DNA of 14,674 bases from the NCBI GenBank assembly GCA_016302655.1, contig JAEDNF010000012.1:1-14674 (forward strand). Reading direction: 5' to 3'. Numbering within the stretch: position 1 is the first letter of the stretch; every line of letters begins with the position of its first letter. The stretch is from Oscillospiraceae bacterium (GTDB lineage Bacteria; Bacillota; Clostridia; Oscillospirales; Ruminococcaceae). Shown in pieces: positions 6,983 through 14,594 of the stretch. The notes beneath the pieces were generated by a model. It was given only the letters and a program-made list of their open reading frames with translations, was not told the DNA's origin and searched no databases. The translations under genes and the position numbers were made by a program.

Positions 6983-9900
6983 ATGGGAAGACAAAAACTT
7001 ACTATGGACGGTAACAACGCCGCAGGTCACGTGTCCTATGCGTTTACTGACGTTGCAGCGATTTACCCCATTACACCATCTTCAGTTATGGCTGAAGTGA
7101 CTGATTCCTGGTCAACAGCCGGAAGAAAGAATATTTTCGGACAGGAAGTAAAGGTAGTTGAGATGCAGTCAGAGGCTGGTGCTGCCGGTGCAGTACACGG
7201 CTCACTTGCAGCAGGTGCTTGCACTACGACTTATACGGCATCACAGGGCTTACTGCTCATGATCCCCAATATGTATAAGATCGCAGGTGAATTACTGCCC
7301 AGCGTTATTCACGTTTCCGCTCGTGCTCTCGCAACACACGCACTTTCTATCTTCGGTGACCACAGCGATGTCTACGCTTGCCGTCAGACCGGTTATGCTA
7401 TGCTCTGCTCCACTAACCCTCAGGAAGTTATGGACTTAGGCGCTGTAGCTCACCTTGCAACATACGAAGCAAGAGTTCCTTTCCTGCACTTCTTCGACGG
7501 TTTCAGAACATCACACGAGATCCAGAAGATCGAAGTATGGGACTACGAGACTCTTGACAAGATGATCAACCACGAAGCTGTTGATGAGTTCCGCAACAGA
7601 GCGCTCAACCCCGAGAAGCCCGTTCTGCACGGCACAGCTCAGAACCCCGACATCTTCTTCCAGGCTAAAGAAGCAAGCAACAAGTACTATGACGCTACAC
7701 CCGCTATTGTACAGAAGTACATGGATAAGGTTAACGCTGAAATCGGTACAGATTACAAGCTGTTCAACTACTACGGTGCTCCCGATGCTGAACAGGTTAT
7801 CATAGCAATGGGCTCTGTTTGCGATACTATCGAAGAGACTATCGACTACATGTTAGCTCAGGGCAAGAAGGTTGGTCTTGTTAAGGTAAGACTTTACAGA
7901 CCTTTCTCTGTTGACGCATTTGTTGACGCTATCCCCGAAACAGTAAAGAAGATCACTGTTCTTGACAGAACAAAGGAACCCGGCGCACTCGGCGAGCCTC
8001 TCTACCTCGATGTAGTTGCAGCTCTCAAGCAGGCAGGCAAGTTCCAGGATGTTCCCGTTTACACAGGTCGTTACGGTCTCGGTTCTAAGGACTGCAACCC
8101 TGCACAGATCATCGCTGTTTACAACAACACAGAAAAGCCTAAGTTCACAATCGGTATCGAAGACGATGTAACAGGTCTTTCACTTCCTATCGGCGAGAAT
8201 CCCAACACAACTCCCGAAGGTACGACCTGCTGCAAGTTCTGGGGTCTCGGCTCTGACGGTACAGTCGGCGCAAACAAGAACTCCATCAAGATCATCGGCG
8301 ACCACACAGATATGTACGCTCAGGCTTACTTCGCATACGACTCAAAGAAGTCAGGCGGCGTTACGATCTCTCACCTTCGTTTCGGTAAGTCACCTATCAA
8401 GTCAACTTACTTTGTAAACAAGGCAAACTTCGTTGCTTGCCACAACCCCTCATACATCGACAAGTACGATATGGTTGAGGATGTTATCCCCGGCGGTTCA
8501 TTCCTGCTCAACTGCCAGTGGACAGTAGACGAGCTCGACGAGAAGCTCCCTGCTCCCGTTAAGGCATACATAGCTAAGAACAACATCAACTTCTATATCA
8601 TCAACGCTATAAAGGTTGCTAAGGAGATCGGTCTTGGCAACAAGACAAACACCGTTCTTCAGTCTGCATTCTTCTCAATCGCTAACATCATCCCTGCTGA
8701 AGATGCTATCGAATACATGAAGAAGGCTGCTTACAAGTCATTCGCTAAGAAGGGCGAAGATATCGTTAACATGAACTACGCCGCTATCGAAAGAGGCGCA
8801 GGCGAAGTTGTCAAGGTTGATGTTCCTGCATCATGGGCTGACGCTGAAGGCACACTTCCTACTCATGTAGCAACAGGCGACAGAAAGGATCTCGTTGACT
8901 TCGTTAACAACATCCTTATCCCCGTTAACGCTCAGAGAGGCGACAAGCTGCCCGTATCTACATTCGTTGATATGGCTGACGGTACATTCCCTCAGGGTTC
9001 TGCCGCTTATGAAAAGCGTGGAATCGCTGTTGATGTTCCTTCCTGGATCCCCGAGAACTGTATCCAGTGTAACCAGTGTTCATTCGTATGTCCTCACGCA
9101 GTTATCCGTCCCGTGATCCTGTCTGAAGAAGAGGCTGCAAAGGCTCCTGCAGGCGCTAAGATGAAGGACGCTATGGGTCTTCCCGGAATGAAGTTCGCTA
9201 TGGTAACTTCTGTTCTCGACTGCACAGGCTGCGGCGTTTGCGCACAGGTTTGCCCTGCTAAGAACAAGGCTCTCGAAATGAAGTCTCTTGATTCTCAGAT
9301 GGGCGAGCAGGCTATGTTCGACTACGCTGTTAAGGATGTAGCTGACAAGCCCGAAGTTCACGAGAAGTTCAAGGAAACAACAGTTAAGGGTTCACAGTTC
9401 AAGCAGCCGCTGCTCGAATTCTCGGGCGCTTGCGCAGGCTGCGGTGAGACACCTTATGCTAAGCTCATCACACAGCTCTTCGGCGACAGAATGTACATCG
9501 CTAACGCTACAGGCTGTTCTTCAATCTGGGGCGGCTCTGCTCCCTCAACTCCTTATACAGTAAATAAGGAAGGCAAGGGTCCTGCTTGGGGCAACTCACT
9601 CTTTGAGGATAACGCTGAGTACGGTCTCGGTATGTTCATCGCTCAGGATACTCTGAGAACAAGAGCTCAGGGTCAGTTAAAGGCTATCGCTGAAAAGACT
9701 GAAAATGCTGATATTAAGGCTAAGATAGACGCATACTTCGAAACAGCTAACGACGGCAAGGCTAACGCAGCAGCAACTAAGGAACTGGTTGCAGCTCTCG
9801 AAGCACTTGACTGCAACTGCGCTGAAAAGACAGCTGTTCTCAAGGCTAAGAACTACCTCGCTAAGAAGTCCAACTGGATATTCGGCGGCGACGGCTGGGC

Positions 9901-10525
9901 ATATGATATCGGTTACGGCGGTGTTGACCATGTTCTCGCTTCCGGCAAGAATGTAAATGTATTCGTATTCGATACAGAGGTTTACTCCAACACAGGCGGA
10001 CAGGCTTCCAAGTCTACAAACATCGGTGCCGTTGCACAGTTCGCTGCAGGCGGTAAGGATGTTAAGAAGAAGGATCTCTCCGGTATAGCTATGAAGTACG
10101 GTTATGTATATGTTGCTCAGATTTCTATGGGCGCAGATATGAACCAGTGCTTAAAGGCTATCGCAGAGGCTGAAGCTTATGACGGTCCTTCACTGATCAT
10201 TGCATACGCTCCTTGTATCAACCACGGTATCAAGGGCGGTCTGACAATCGCTCAGAAGGTTGAAAAGGAAGCTGTACAGGCAGGTTACTGGCATCTGTTC
10301 AGATTCAACCCCGCTGCTCCTGAGGGTACAAACCCCTTCACACTCGACAGCAAGGCTCCTACAGGCGATTACAAGGAATTCATGATGAGAGAAGTTCGTT
10401 ACAACTCTCTTATGCGTGCTAATCCCGATAGAGCTAACGCACTCTTTGACAAGGCAGTTGCTAACTCTAAGAAGCGTTATGAAGATTTACTCGGTCTGGT
10501 TGATTACTACAAGCCCGAAGTTTAA
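6983..10525 (+). CDS. nifJ: Pyruvate:ferredoxin (flavodoxin) oxidoreductase, single-chain homodimeric type
   Basis: A 1180-residue protein, the usual length of single-chain PFOR. It catalyses pyruvate + CoA + oxidised ferredoxin to acetyl-CoA + CO2 + reduced ferredoxin in the cytoplasm, the main entry to acetyl-CoA in anaerobic fermenters. The N-terminal domain opens with MDGNNAAGHVSYAFTDVAAI and YPITPSS. An inserted ferredoxin domain has C693/C696/C699/C703 and C747/C750/C753/C757. The TPP domain contains GGDG (968-971) and NTGG (1003-1006). The proximal cluster ligands C817, C820, C845 and C1078 are all present, matching the arrangement known from the Desulfovibrio africanus enzyme. The frame extends upstream to a TTG at 6935, but ATG 6983 has AAAGGAGG about 9 nt upstream and begins at the conserved N-terminus. 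Codons are strongly biased (ATC, AAG, AAC, GCT, CTC), implying high expression. It is monocistronic, with its own promoter and terminator. Confidence 0.97.
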   Translation: MGRQKLTMDGNNAAGHVSYAFTDVAAIYPITPSSVMAEVTDSWSTAGRKNIFGQEVKVVEMQSEAGAAGAVHGSLAAGACTTTYTASQGLLLMIPNMYKIAGELLPSVIHVSARALATHALSIFGDHSDVYACRQTGYAMLCSTNPQEVMDLGAVAHLATYEARVPFLHFFDGFRTSHEIQKIEVWDYETLDKMINHEAVDEFRNRALNPEKPVLHGTAQNPDIFFQAKEASNKYYDATPAIVQKYMDKVNAEIGTDYKLFNYYGAPDAEQVIIAMGSVCDTIEETIDYMLAQGKKVGLVKVRLYRPFSVDAFVDAIPETVKKITVLDRTKEPGALGEPLYLDVVAALKQAGKFQDVPVYTGRYGLGSKDCNPAQIIAVYNNTEKPKFTIGIEDDVTGLSLPIGENPNTTPEGTTCCKFWGLGSDGTVGANKNSIKIIGDHTDMYAQAYFAYDSKKSGGVTISHLRFGKSPIKSTYFVNKANFVACHNPSYIDKYDMVEDVIPGGSFLLNCQWTVDELDEKLPAPVKAYIAKNNINFYIINAIKVAKEIGLGNKTNTVLQSAFFSIANIIPAEDAIEYMKKAAYKSFAKKGEDIVNMNYAAIERGAGEVVKVDVPASWADAEGTLPTHVATGDRKDLVDFVNNILIPVNAQRGDKLPVSTFVDMADGTFPQGSAAYEKRGIAVDVPSWIPENCIQCNQCSFVCPHAVIRPVILSEEEAAKAPAGAKMKDAMGLPGMKFAMVTSVLDCTGCGVCAQVCPAKNKALEMKSLDSQMGEQAMFDYAVKDVADKPEVHEKFKETTVKGSQFKQPLLEFSGACAGCGETPYAKLITQLFGDRMYIANATGCSSIWGGSAPSTPYTVNKEGKGPAWGNSLFEDNAEYGLGMFIAQDTLRTRAQGQLKAIAEKTENADIKAKIDAYFETANDGKANAAATKELVAALEALDCNCAEKTAVLKAKNYLAKKSNWIFGGDGWAYDIGYGGVDHVLASGKNVNVFVFDTEVYSNTGGQASKSTNIGAVAQFAAGGKDVKKKDLSGIAMKYGYVYVAQISMGADMNQCLKAIAEAEAYDGPSLIIAYAPCINHGIKGGLTIAQKVEKEAVQAGYWHLFRFNPAAPEGTNPFTLDSKAPTGDYKEFMMREVRYNSLMRANPDRANALFDKAVANSKKRYEDLLGLVDYYKPEV

Positions 10526-10596
10526 TCGGTAAATTTATCGCATTACCATAAAAAGCCCAAAAATTTTGAATAATCGGAATAGAATAGGTTTTTACG

Positions 10597-10628
10597 CCCC
10601 TCCGGTAAAACCGGAGGGGTTATTTTTT
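10597..10628 (+). terminator. Intrinsic terminator of nifJ
   Basis: A perfect 9-bp stem CCCCTCCGG / CCGGAGGGG with loop TAAAA (10606-10610), then TTATTTTTT. It lies 71 nt past the nifJ stop. On the minus strand the bases following the stem are not T-rich, so it would terminate nifJ better than the convergent PH-domain gene. Confidence 0.9.
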
Positions 10629-10645
10629 AAAGCCTGTATTTGCGC

Positions 10646-11020
10646 TCAGTTTGAAGGTATTTCGATACCGCTTAGTATCACTGCTCCCCCTCCCTGTACA
10701 AATACAACGGAGAAGCACGCCGAAAACGGCAGTTCAAAGCGAAAAACAGCGGTTGACTTATCCAGATAAAGATATGCCGTCTTTTTAATGAAAACACCAG
10801 AATGTACTGTAAGCAGGCGCTTATCAAGCAGGTATTCCGACTTATTCCAGTATAAGACGCAATAAGCACTAAACAAGATATAAACCCCCGCTCCTATGCA
10901 GACAAACCATACTGCATAAGGGTGAGCAACCAATATTAACGCAATTACAGCCGACAGCACGACAAACGCTGTCAGAGTCAGCAGATAGAACAACAGTTTT
11001 TTATCGGCATTCGACTGCAT
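10646..11020 (-). CDS. Small membrane protein with bacterial PH (YdbS/DUF304-like) domain
   Basis: A 124-residue protein with two hydrophobic segments (about residues 9-31 and 36-57). A short beta-rich cytoplasmic domain begins SEYLLDKRLLTVHSGVFIKKTAYLYLDKSTAV. This arrangement (two membrane helices, then a strand-rich module with YxLxxxxLxVxxGxxxxxxxxIxxxxI-like spacing) is typical of bPH2/DUF304 proteins such as YdbS and YdbT, whose biochemical role is unclear. AGGGAGG is 9 nt upstream of the ATG. It is divergent from the AGCS symporter gene (80-bp gap) and convergent with nifJ. It is single-domain and shorter than typical ~150-170 aa YdbS proteins, but there is no sign of truncation. Confidence 0.75.
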   Translation of the reverse strand: MQSNADKKLLFYLLTLTAFVVLSAVIALILVAHPYAVWFVCIGAGVYILFSAYCVLYWNKSEYLLDKRLLTVHSGVFIKKTAYLYLDKSTAVFRFELPFSACFSVVFVQGGGAVILSGIEIPSN

Positions 11021-11100
11021 ATTGGCTGTCCTCCCTAAATATATTTGTTATATGCGGCGTACAAACCCACATTTACGCCGAAGAAAAGGAACGAGACCGT

Positions 11101-12417
11101 ATGGAAATTTTACAGTGGATAAACGAGAATATTATATGGGGTATACCGGCGCTGTTATTGTTTGCCGGCTCAGGAATAATATTCACTATACGCACAAGAG
11201 GAATGCAGGTACTGAAGTTCCCTACTATAATAAAAAGGACACTTCTTACTAAGCAACCCGAATCGGACGGTAAAAAGGTTTCCCCGTTCAGAACTCTTAC
11301 CGCCGCACTCGGCGCAACTGTCGGCACAGGTAACATTATCGCCATAGGCAGTGCTATCGCTATAGGCGGTCCCGGAGCTATCTTCTGGATGTGGATATCC
11401 GCACTGCTCGGTATGGCTACCAGCTTTGCCGAAAACTATCTTGGTGCAAAATACAGAACAGTTCAGTCCGACGGACTGACCGGAGGCGTACCGTTTGCAT
11501 ACATAAAAAAAGCGTTCGGCGGCAAAAAAATAGGTACATTCTTTGCCGCAATGTTTGCGGTATGCTGTATAGGCGCAAGCTTCGGCATAGGCAATATGGC
11601 ACAGATAAATTCAGCGTCAATGGCGCTTGAACGATGCCTCAATGTGCCATTGTGGGTAACCGGAATAATATGTGCCGTAGTAATTGCATTGATTGCTCCC
11701 GGCGGTATTCACAGACTCAGTAAGATAACCGCATGGCTTATTCCCATAGCTTCGGCAGGATATCTGCTTGGCTGTCTTGCGGTTATTATTATGAACTATG
11801 AAAAGGTACCGGATGTATTTGTGAGCATATTCTCAGAGGCTTTTTCCTTAAAATCGGTAGGCGGCGGTACGGTCGGTATCGTTATGCTTGAAGCAATGAA
11901 ATGGGGCGTAAAACGAGGCGTATTCTCAAACGAGGCAGGTCTCGGTTCATCGGTAATGATAAATGCCAACTCAAGCGCAGAGCATCATCATACGCAGGGT
12001 ATGTGGGCAATGCTGTCGGTGTTCATCGACACGATAATAATATGCACTATGACGGCTTTATGCATACTCACAAGCGGTGCGGATAAGCTGTCAAGCACAG
12101 GCTTTGATATGGCGCTTATTGCATTTGAAGATGGTCTGGGTAGCTTTGCCGGTGCATTTTTGAGTATTGCTACATTCATATTTGCGCTGACAACCGTCAC
12201 GGGATGGTGGATATACGGCAGGAGCTGTTTTGTGTACCTTTTCTCGAAAAAGTGGGTAGGCGTATATCTTGCGATTTTTGTTATTACCGCTTTTGTAGGT
12301 GCGGTTATTCAGGCACAGGTCGTGTGGGATGTTTCCGATTTGTTCAACGGTCTTATGGCTATACCTAACTTAGTAGCGATTATATTGCTGCGAAAAGAGG
12401 TCAAAGCTGACATTTAA
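11101..12417 (+). CDS. Sodium:alanine/glycine symporter, AGCS family
   Basis: A 438-residue polytopic inner-membrane protein with about ten or eleven hydrophobic segments. The family-defining region GATVGTGNI (71-79), followed by AIGGPGAIFWMWISALLGMATSFAEN (to ~112), is the sodium- and substrate-binding helix pair of AGCS transporters. VFSNEAGLGSS at ~275-285 is a second hallmark. The family moves alanine, glycine or related small amino acids in with Na+; exact substrate cannot be read from sequence. The start is chosen at ATG 11101, which has AAAAGGA about 10 nt upstream; a 7-bp inverted repeat (CGGCGTA 11055-11061 / TACGCCG 11074-11080) lies just before it. Ile ATA codons are frequent, unlike the neighbouring nifJ and PEP carboxykinase genes, suggesting moderate expression. 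No clear promoter was found in the 80-bp divergent gap. Confidence 0.92.
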   Translation: MEILQWINENIIWGIPALLLFAGSGIIFTIRTRGMQVLKFPTIIKRTLLTKQPESDGKKVSPFRTLTAALGATVGTGNIIAIGSAIAIGGPGAIFWMWISALLGMATSFAENYLGAKYRTVQSDGLTGGVPFAYIKKAFGGKKIGTFFAAMFAVCCIGASFGIGNMAQINSASMALERCLNVPLWVTGIICAVVIALIAPGGIHRLSKITAWLIPIASAGYLLGCLAVIIMNYEKVPDVFVSIFSEAFSLKSVGGGTVGIVMLEAMKWGVKRGVFSNEAGLGSSVMINANSSAEHHHTQGMWAMLSVFIDTIIICTMTALCILTSGADKLSSTGFDMALIAFEDGLGSFAGAFLSIATFIFALTTVTGWWIYGRSCFVYLFSKKWVGVYLAIFVITAFVGAVIQAQVVWDVSDLFNGLMAIPNLVAIILLRKEVKADI

Positions 12418-12443
12418 TTCCTTTATAATCAGTAGATTTTAAT

Positions 12444-12461
12444 TTGTTAAAATAAGCACAA
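12444..12461. promoter_or_regulatory. Weak Rex-like imperfect inverted repeat
   Basis: TTGTTAAAATAAGCACAA matches the left half of the Firmicute Rex consensus (TTGTTAA-N4-TTAACAA) perfectly but the right half only in its ACAA end. Part of it is also the base of a long RNA stem, which may be the true reason for the pattern. Kept as a low-confidence site because a redox (NADH/NAD) regulator would fit the fermentation genes around it. Confidence 0.2.
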
Positions 12462-12568
12462 GGTAAACAAGATAATTCATTTATCATAATCCTCAGCACT
12501 TTTGGGCGGCTGTATCAAACAGCTTAAGGCAAGGCTTCGAAGGTTATCGTTTACTTTGTGCTTTTTTT
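12454..12568 (+). ncRNA. Long-stemmed structured RNA or elaborate terminator downstream of the AGCS gene
   Basis: A 15-bp stem (AAGCACAAGGTAAAC 12454-12468 with GTTTACTTTGTGCTT 12549-12563, one G-U pair) continues after a 2-nt AA bulge with GATAA/TTATC (12471-12475 / 12544-12548) and two U-G pairs, about 22 bp in all. The ~64-nt apical part contains a hairpin GCTGT-ATCAA-ACAGC (12509-12523). The stem runs directly into seven T residues (12562-12568), so transcription should stop here. The apical region is far larger than a terminator loop needs, which suggests a discrete small RNA or a structured 3' UTR of the symporter mRNA. A TATAAT at 12424-12429 could be the -10 box of its own promoter, but no good -35 is seen. 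The element ends before the promoter of the downstream PEP carboxykinase gene, so it is not that gene's riboswitch. I recognise no known RNA class. Confidence 0.55.
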
Positions 12569-12573
12569 GTTTA

Positions 12574-12605
12574 TTTTGCAATTTTGCTATTGACCTATTG
12601 CAAAA
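12574..12605. promoter_or_regulatory. Inverted repeat flanking the -35 box of the PEP carboxykinase promoter (candidate operator)
   Basis: TTTTGCAA (12574-12581) and TTGCAAAA (12598-12605) are perfect inverse copies separated by 16 bp, with the -35 box TTGACC at 12590-12595 lying between them. A further half-like TTTTGC starts at 12582. A dimeric regulator bound here would cover the -35 region, so repression is the simplest reading. It does not match a catabolite-responsive element, and no regulator family can be named. Confidence 0.45.
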
Positions 12606-12618
12606 AATAGTTTATAAT
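12590..12618 (+). promoter_or_regulatory. Consensus promoter of the PEP carboxykinase gene
   Basis: -35 TTGACC (12590-12595), 17-bp spacer, -10 TATAAT (12613-12618). Transcription should start near 12625, giving a ~98-nt structured leader before the ATG at 12723. Confidence 0.85.
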
Positions 12619-12624
12619 AGTAAA

Positions 12625-12694
12625 TGGGGAACAAGGTACGCTTAGCTCGTATCGATAATTCCCTACCGAATGACTTTCATCAGCAAAAGCTGAT
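12625..12694 (+). promoter_or_regulatory. Structured 5' leader of the PEP carboxykinase mRNA
   Basis: Starting at the predicted transcription start, 12625-12631 pairs with 12659-12665 (GGGAA/TTCCC core). Inside it GGTACG (12635-12640) pairs with CGTATC (12648-12653), making a two-helix stem-loop with an asymmetric internal loop. A second hairpin, ATCAGC-AAAA-GCTGAT (12679-12694), ends 11 nt before the ribosome binding site AAGGAG (12706-12711). A 5'-terminal hairpin commonly protects abundant mRNAs from decay; a regulatory role is possible but no T-tract or anti-RBS pairing is evident. Confidence 0.45.
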
Positions 12695-12722
12695 AAAATA
12701 AAGAAAAGGAGAACAATCGGTT

Positions 12723-14504
12723 ATGACAAAGAATCAGAATGTTTTAAAGTGGGTTGAAGAAATGAAAGCCCTCACACAGCCCGACAAGGTTGTATGGATC
12801 GATGGCAGCGAAGAACAGCTCAAGGCTCTTCGTGACGAGGCTATCGCAACAGGCGAGATGATCGAGCTCAACCAGGAGAAGCTCCCCGGCTGTTTATATC
12901 ACAGAACAGCTGAGAACGATGTTGCCCGTGTTGAAGACAGAACTTTCATCTGCTCAAGAGAGAAAGAAAACGCAGGTCCCACTAACAACTGGTGCGATCC
13001 CAAAGAGATGTACGCAAAGCTCTCCAAGCTCTACGACGGAGTTATGAAGGGTCGTACAATGTATGTTATCCCTTACTCAATGGGACCTATCGGCTCACCT
13101 ATCGCTAAGGTCGGCGTAGAAATCACAGACTCTATCTATGTTGTTCTTAACATGGATATTATGACAAGAATGGGCGCACAGGCATTCAAGAACCTGCCCG
13201 ATGACTCAAACGACTTTGTAAGATGCCTGCACTCTAAGGCAAATGTTGATCCCGAGCAGAGATACATCGTTCAGTTCCCCGAGGACAACACGATCTGGTC
13301 TATCAACTCTGCATACGGCGGAAATGTTCTTCTCGGCAAGAAGTGCTTCGCACTCCGTATCGCTTCTTACCAGGGCTGGAAGGAAGGCTGGATGGCTGAG
13401 CACATGCTTATCCTCGGCGTTAAGAAGCCCGACGGCGACATCAAGTACATCACAGCTGCATTCCCCTCAGCTTGCGGTAAAACAAACCTCGCTATGCTTA
13501 TTCCTCCCGAGGGATACAAGAAGGCTGGCTATGAAGTATTCACAGTAGGCGATGATATCGCTTGGATGAAGCAGGGTCCCGACGGCAGACTTTATGCTAT
13601 CAACCCCGAGAACGGCTTCTTCGGCGTTGCTCCCGGTACAAACGCAAAGTCAAACTACAATGCGCTTGCATCTACAATGAAGAACACTATCTTCACAAAT
13701 GTTGCTATCAACAATGACGATATGACAGTATGGTGGGAAGGTCTTGACAAGAATCCTCCCGAGAACGCAACCGAGTGGAAGGGTGCTAAGGTAAACGGCA
13801 AGGAATATACAGCAGCAGGCAACAAGCTCGCTCATCCCAACTCCCGTTTCACAGCTCCCGCTCAGAACTGCCCCTGCATCTCACCTGAGTTCAACAATCC
13901 TCAGGGCGTGCCGATTTCGGCTATCATCTTCGGCGGCAGACGCGCAGCTACAACTCCCCTTGTATACCAGTCATTCAGCTGGCAGCACGGCACTTATGTA
14001 GGTTCTGCAGTTTCTTCCGAGACTACAGCAGCTGCTACAGGTGCAGTAGGCGTTCTCCGTCACGATCCTATGGCTATGAAGCCCTTCTGCGGCTACCACA
14101 TGGCTGACTACTGGGCACACTGGCTCGAAATGGGCGAAAAGCTCGGCGACAAGGCTCCTAAGATATTCAATGTTAACTGGTTCAAGCAGGACGAGAACGG
14201 CAACTTCATGTGGCCCGGTTTCGGCGACAATATGAGAGTTCTCGACTGGATCATCAAGAGATGTGAAGGCACTATCGACGCTGACACAACTCCTATCGGC
14301 TACCTCCCCAAGAAGGGTGACATCAACCTTGAAGGCATCGAGGATGAAGTTACTTCCGAAGTTGAAGATAAGCTGCTCGCAGTAGACAGAGACCTCTGGA
14401 AGAAGGAAGTTGAAGAGATGAAGGAGTTCTACAAGCAGTTCGGTGACAAGCTCCCCGACGGCTTAAAGCAGGAACTCGCTGATCTTGAAGCAAGACTTGG
14501 CTAA
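12723..14504 (+). CDS. pckG: Phosphoenolpyruvate carboxykinase, GTP-dependent type
   Basis: A 593-residue enzyme interconverting oxaloacetate + GTP and PEP + CO2 + GDP in the cytoplasm. The GTP-type signature FPSACGKTNLAM starts at F247 (P-loop with the reactive C251, K253, T254). The kinase-2 motif GDDIAWM is at 276-282. LGKKCFALRIAS, the R-loop region near YVIPYSMGPIGSP, and the omega-lid segment with TPIGYLPKKGDINLEGI near the C-terminus all match GTP-PEPCK (animal and actinobacterial type) rather than the shorter ATP-PEPCK (~530 aa, different P-loop context). Full length and no missing key residue. AAGGAG lies 11 nt upstream of the ATG. Codon use is as polarised as in nifJ, indicating high expression. 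In rumen and gut fermenters this enzyme often runs toward oxaloacetate to fix CO2 and make GTP; direction here is inference. Confidence 0.95.
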   Translation: MTKNQNVLKWVEEMKALTQPDKVVWIDGSEEQLKALRDEAIATGEMIELNQEKLPGCLYHRTAENDVARVEDRTFICSREKENAGPTNNWCDPKEMYAKLSKLYDGVMKGRTMYVIPYSMGPIGSPIAKVGVEITDSIYVVLNMDIMTRMGAQAFKNLPDDSNDFVRCLHSKANVDPEQRYIVQFPEDNTIWSINSAYGGNVLLGKKCFALRIASYQGWKEGWMAEHMLILGVKKPDGDIKYITAAFPSACGKTNLAMLIPPEGYKKAGYEVFTVGDDIAWMKQGPDGRLYAINPENGFFGVAPGTNAKSNYNALASTMKNTIFTNVAINNDDMTVWWEGLDKNPPENATEWKGAKVNGKEYTAAGNKLAHPNSRFTAPAQNCPCISPEFNNPQGVPISAIIFGGRRAATTPLVYQSFSWQHGTYVGSAVSSETTAAATGAVGVLRHDPMAMKPFCGYHMADYWAHWLEMGEKLGDKAPKIFNVNWFKQDENGNFMWPGFGDNMRVLDWIIKRCEGTIDADTTPIGYLPKKGDINLEGIEDEVTSEVEDKLLAVDRDLWKKEVEEMKEFYKQFGDKLPDGLKQELADLEARLG

Positions 14505-14525
14505 TCAATAACCGTAATACTCCTA

Positions 14526-14556
14526 TCCCCCGTCAGAATATTGACGGGGGATTTTT
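14526..14556 (+). terminator. Intrinsic terminator of pckG
   Basis: A perfect 9-bp stem CCCCCGTCA / TGACGGGGG (14527-14535 and 14542-14550), extended by a T-A pair, with loop GAATAT and a following TTTTT run. It begins 22 nt after the pckG stop. Confidence 0.92.
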
Positions 14557-14594
14557 CTATATTCTATGTTCAAAACTGACGGGAGCATAACAAA

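Noticed and set aside
9080..9931. Antisense frames inside nifJ (9080-9361, 9677-9931)
   Set aside because: Fortuitous open frames caused by the strong codon bias of nifJ on the other strand.
10566..10769. 67-codon plus-strand frame after nifJ
   Set aside because: It reads through the nifJ terminator hairpin and the antisense of the PH-domain gene, with no RBS.
11022..11252. 76-codon plus-strand frame overlapping the symporter start
   Set aside because: It starts with TTG without an RBS, overlaps the first ~150 nt of the AGCS gene in another frame, and its composition is that of a shadow frame.
12418..12722. Glycine or other known riboswitch near the symporter or pckG
   Set aside because: The structured element is downstream of the symporter and ends in a T-tract before the pckG promoter, and no conserved core of glycine, c-di-GMP, SAM, THF or guanidine riboswitches is visible.
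13243..13548. 101-codon frame inside pckG
   Set aside because: An out-of-frame shadow rich in Ser, Thr and Arg; pckG is intact in its own frame with all motifs present.
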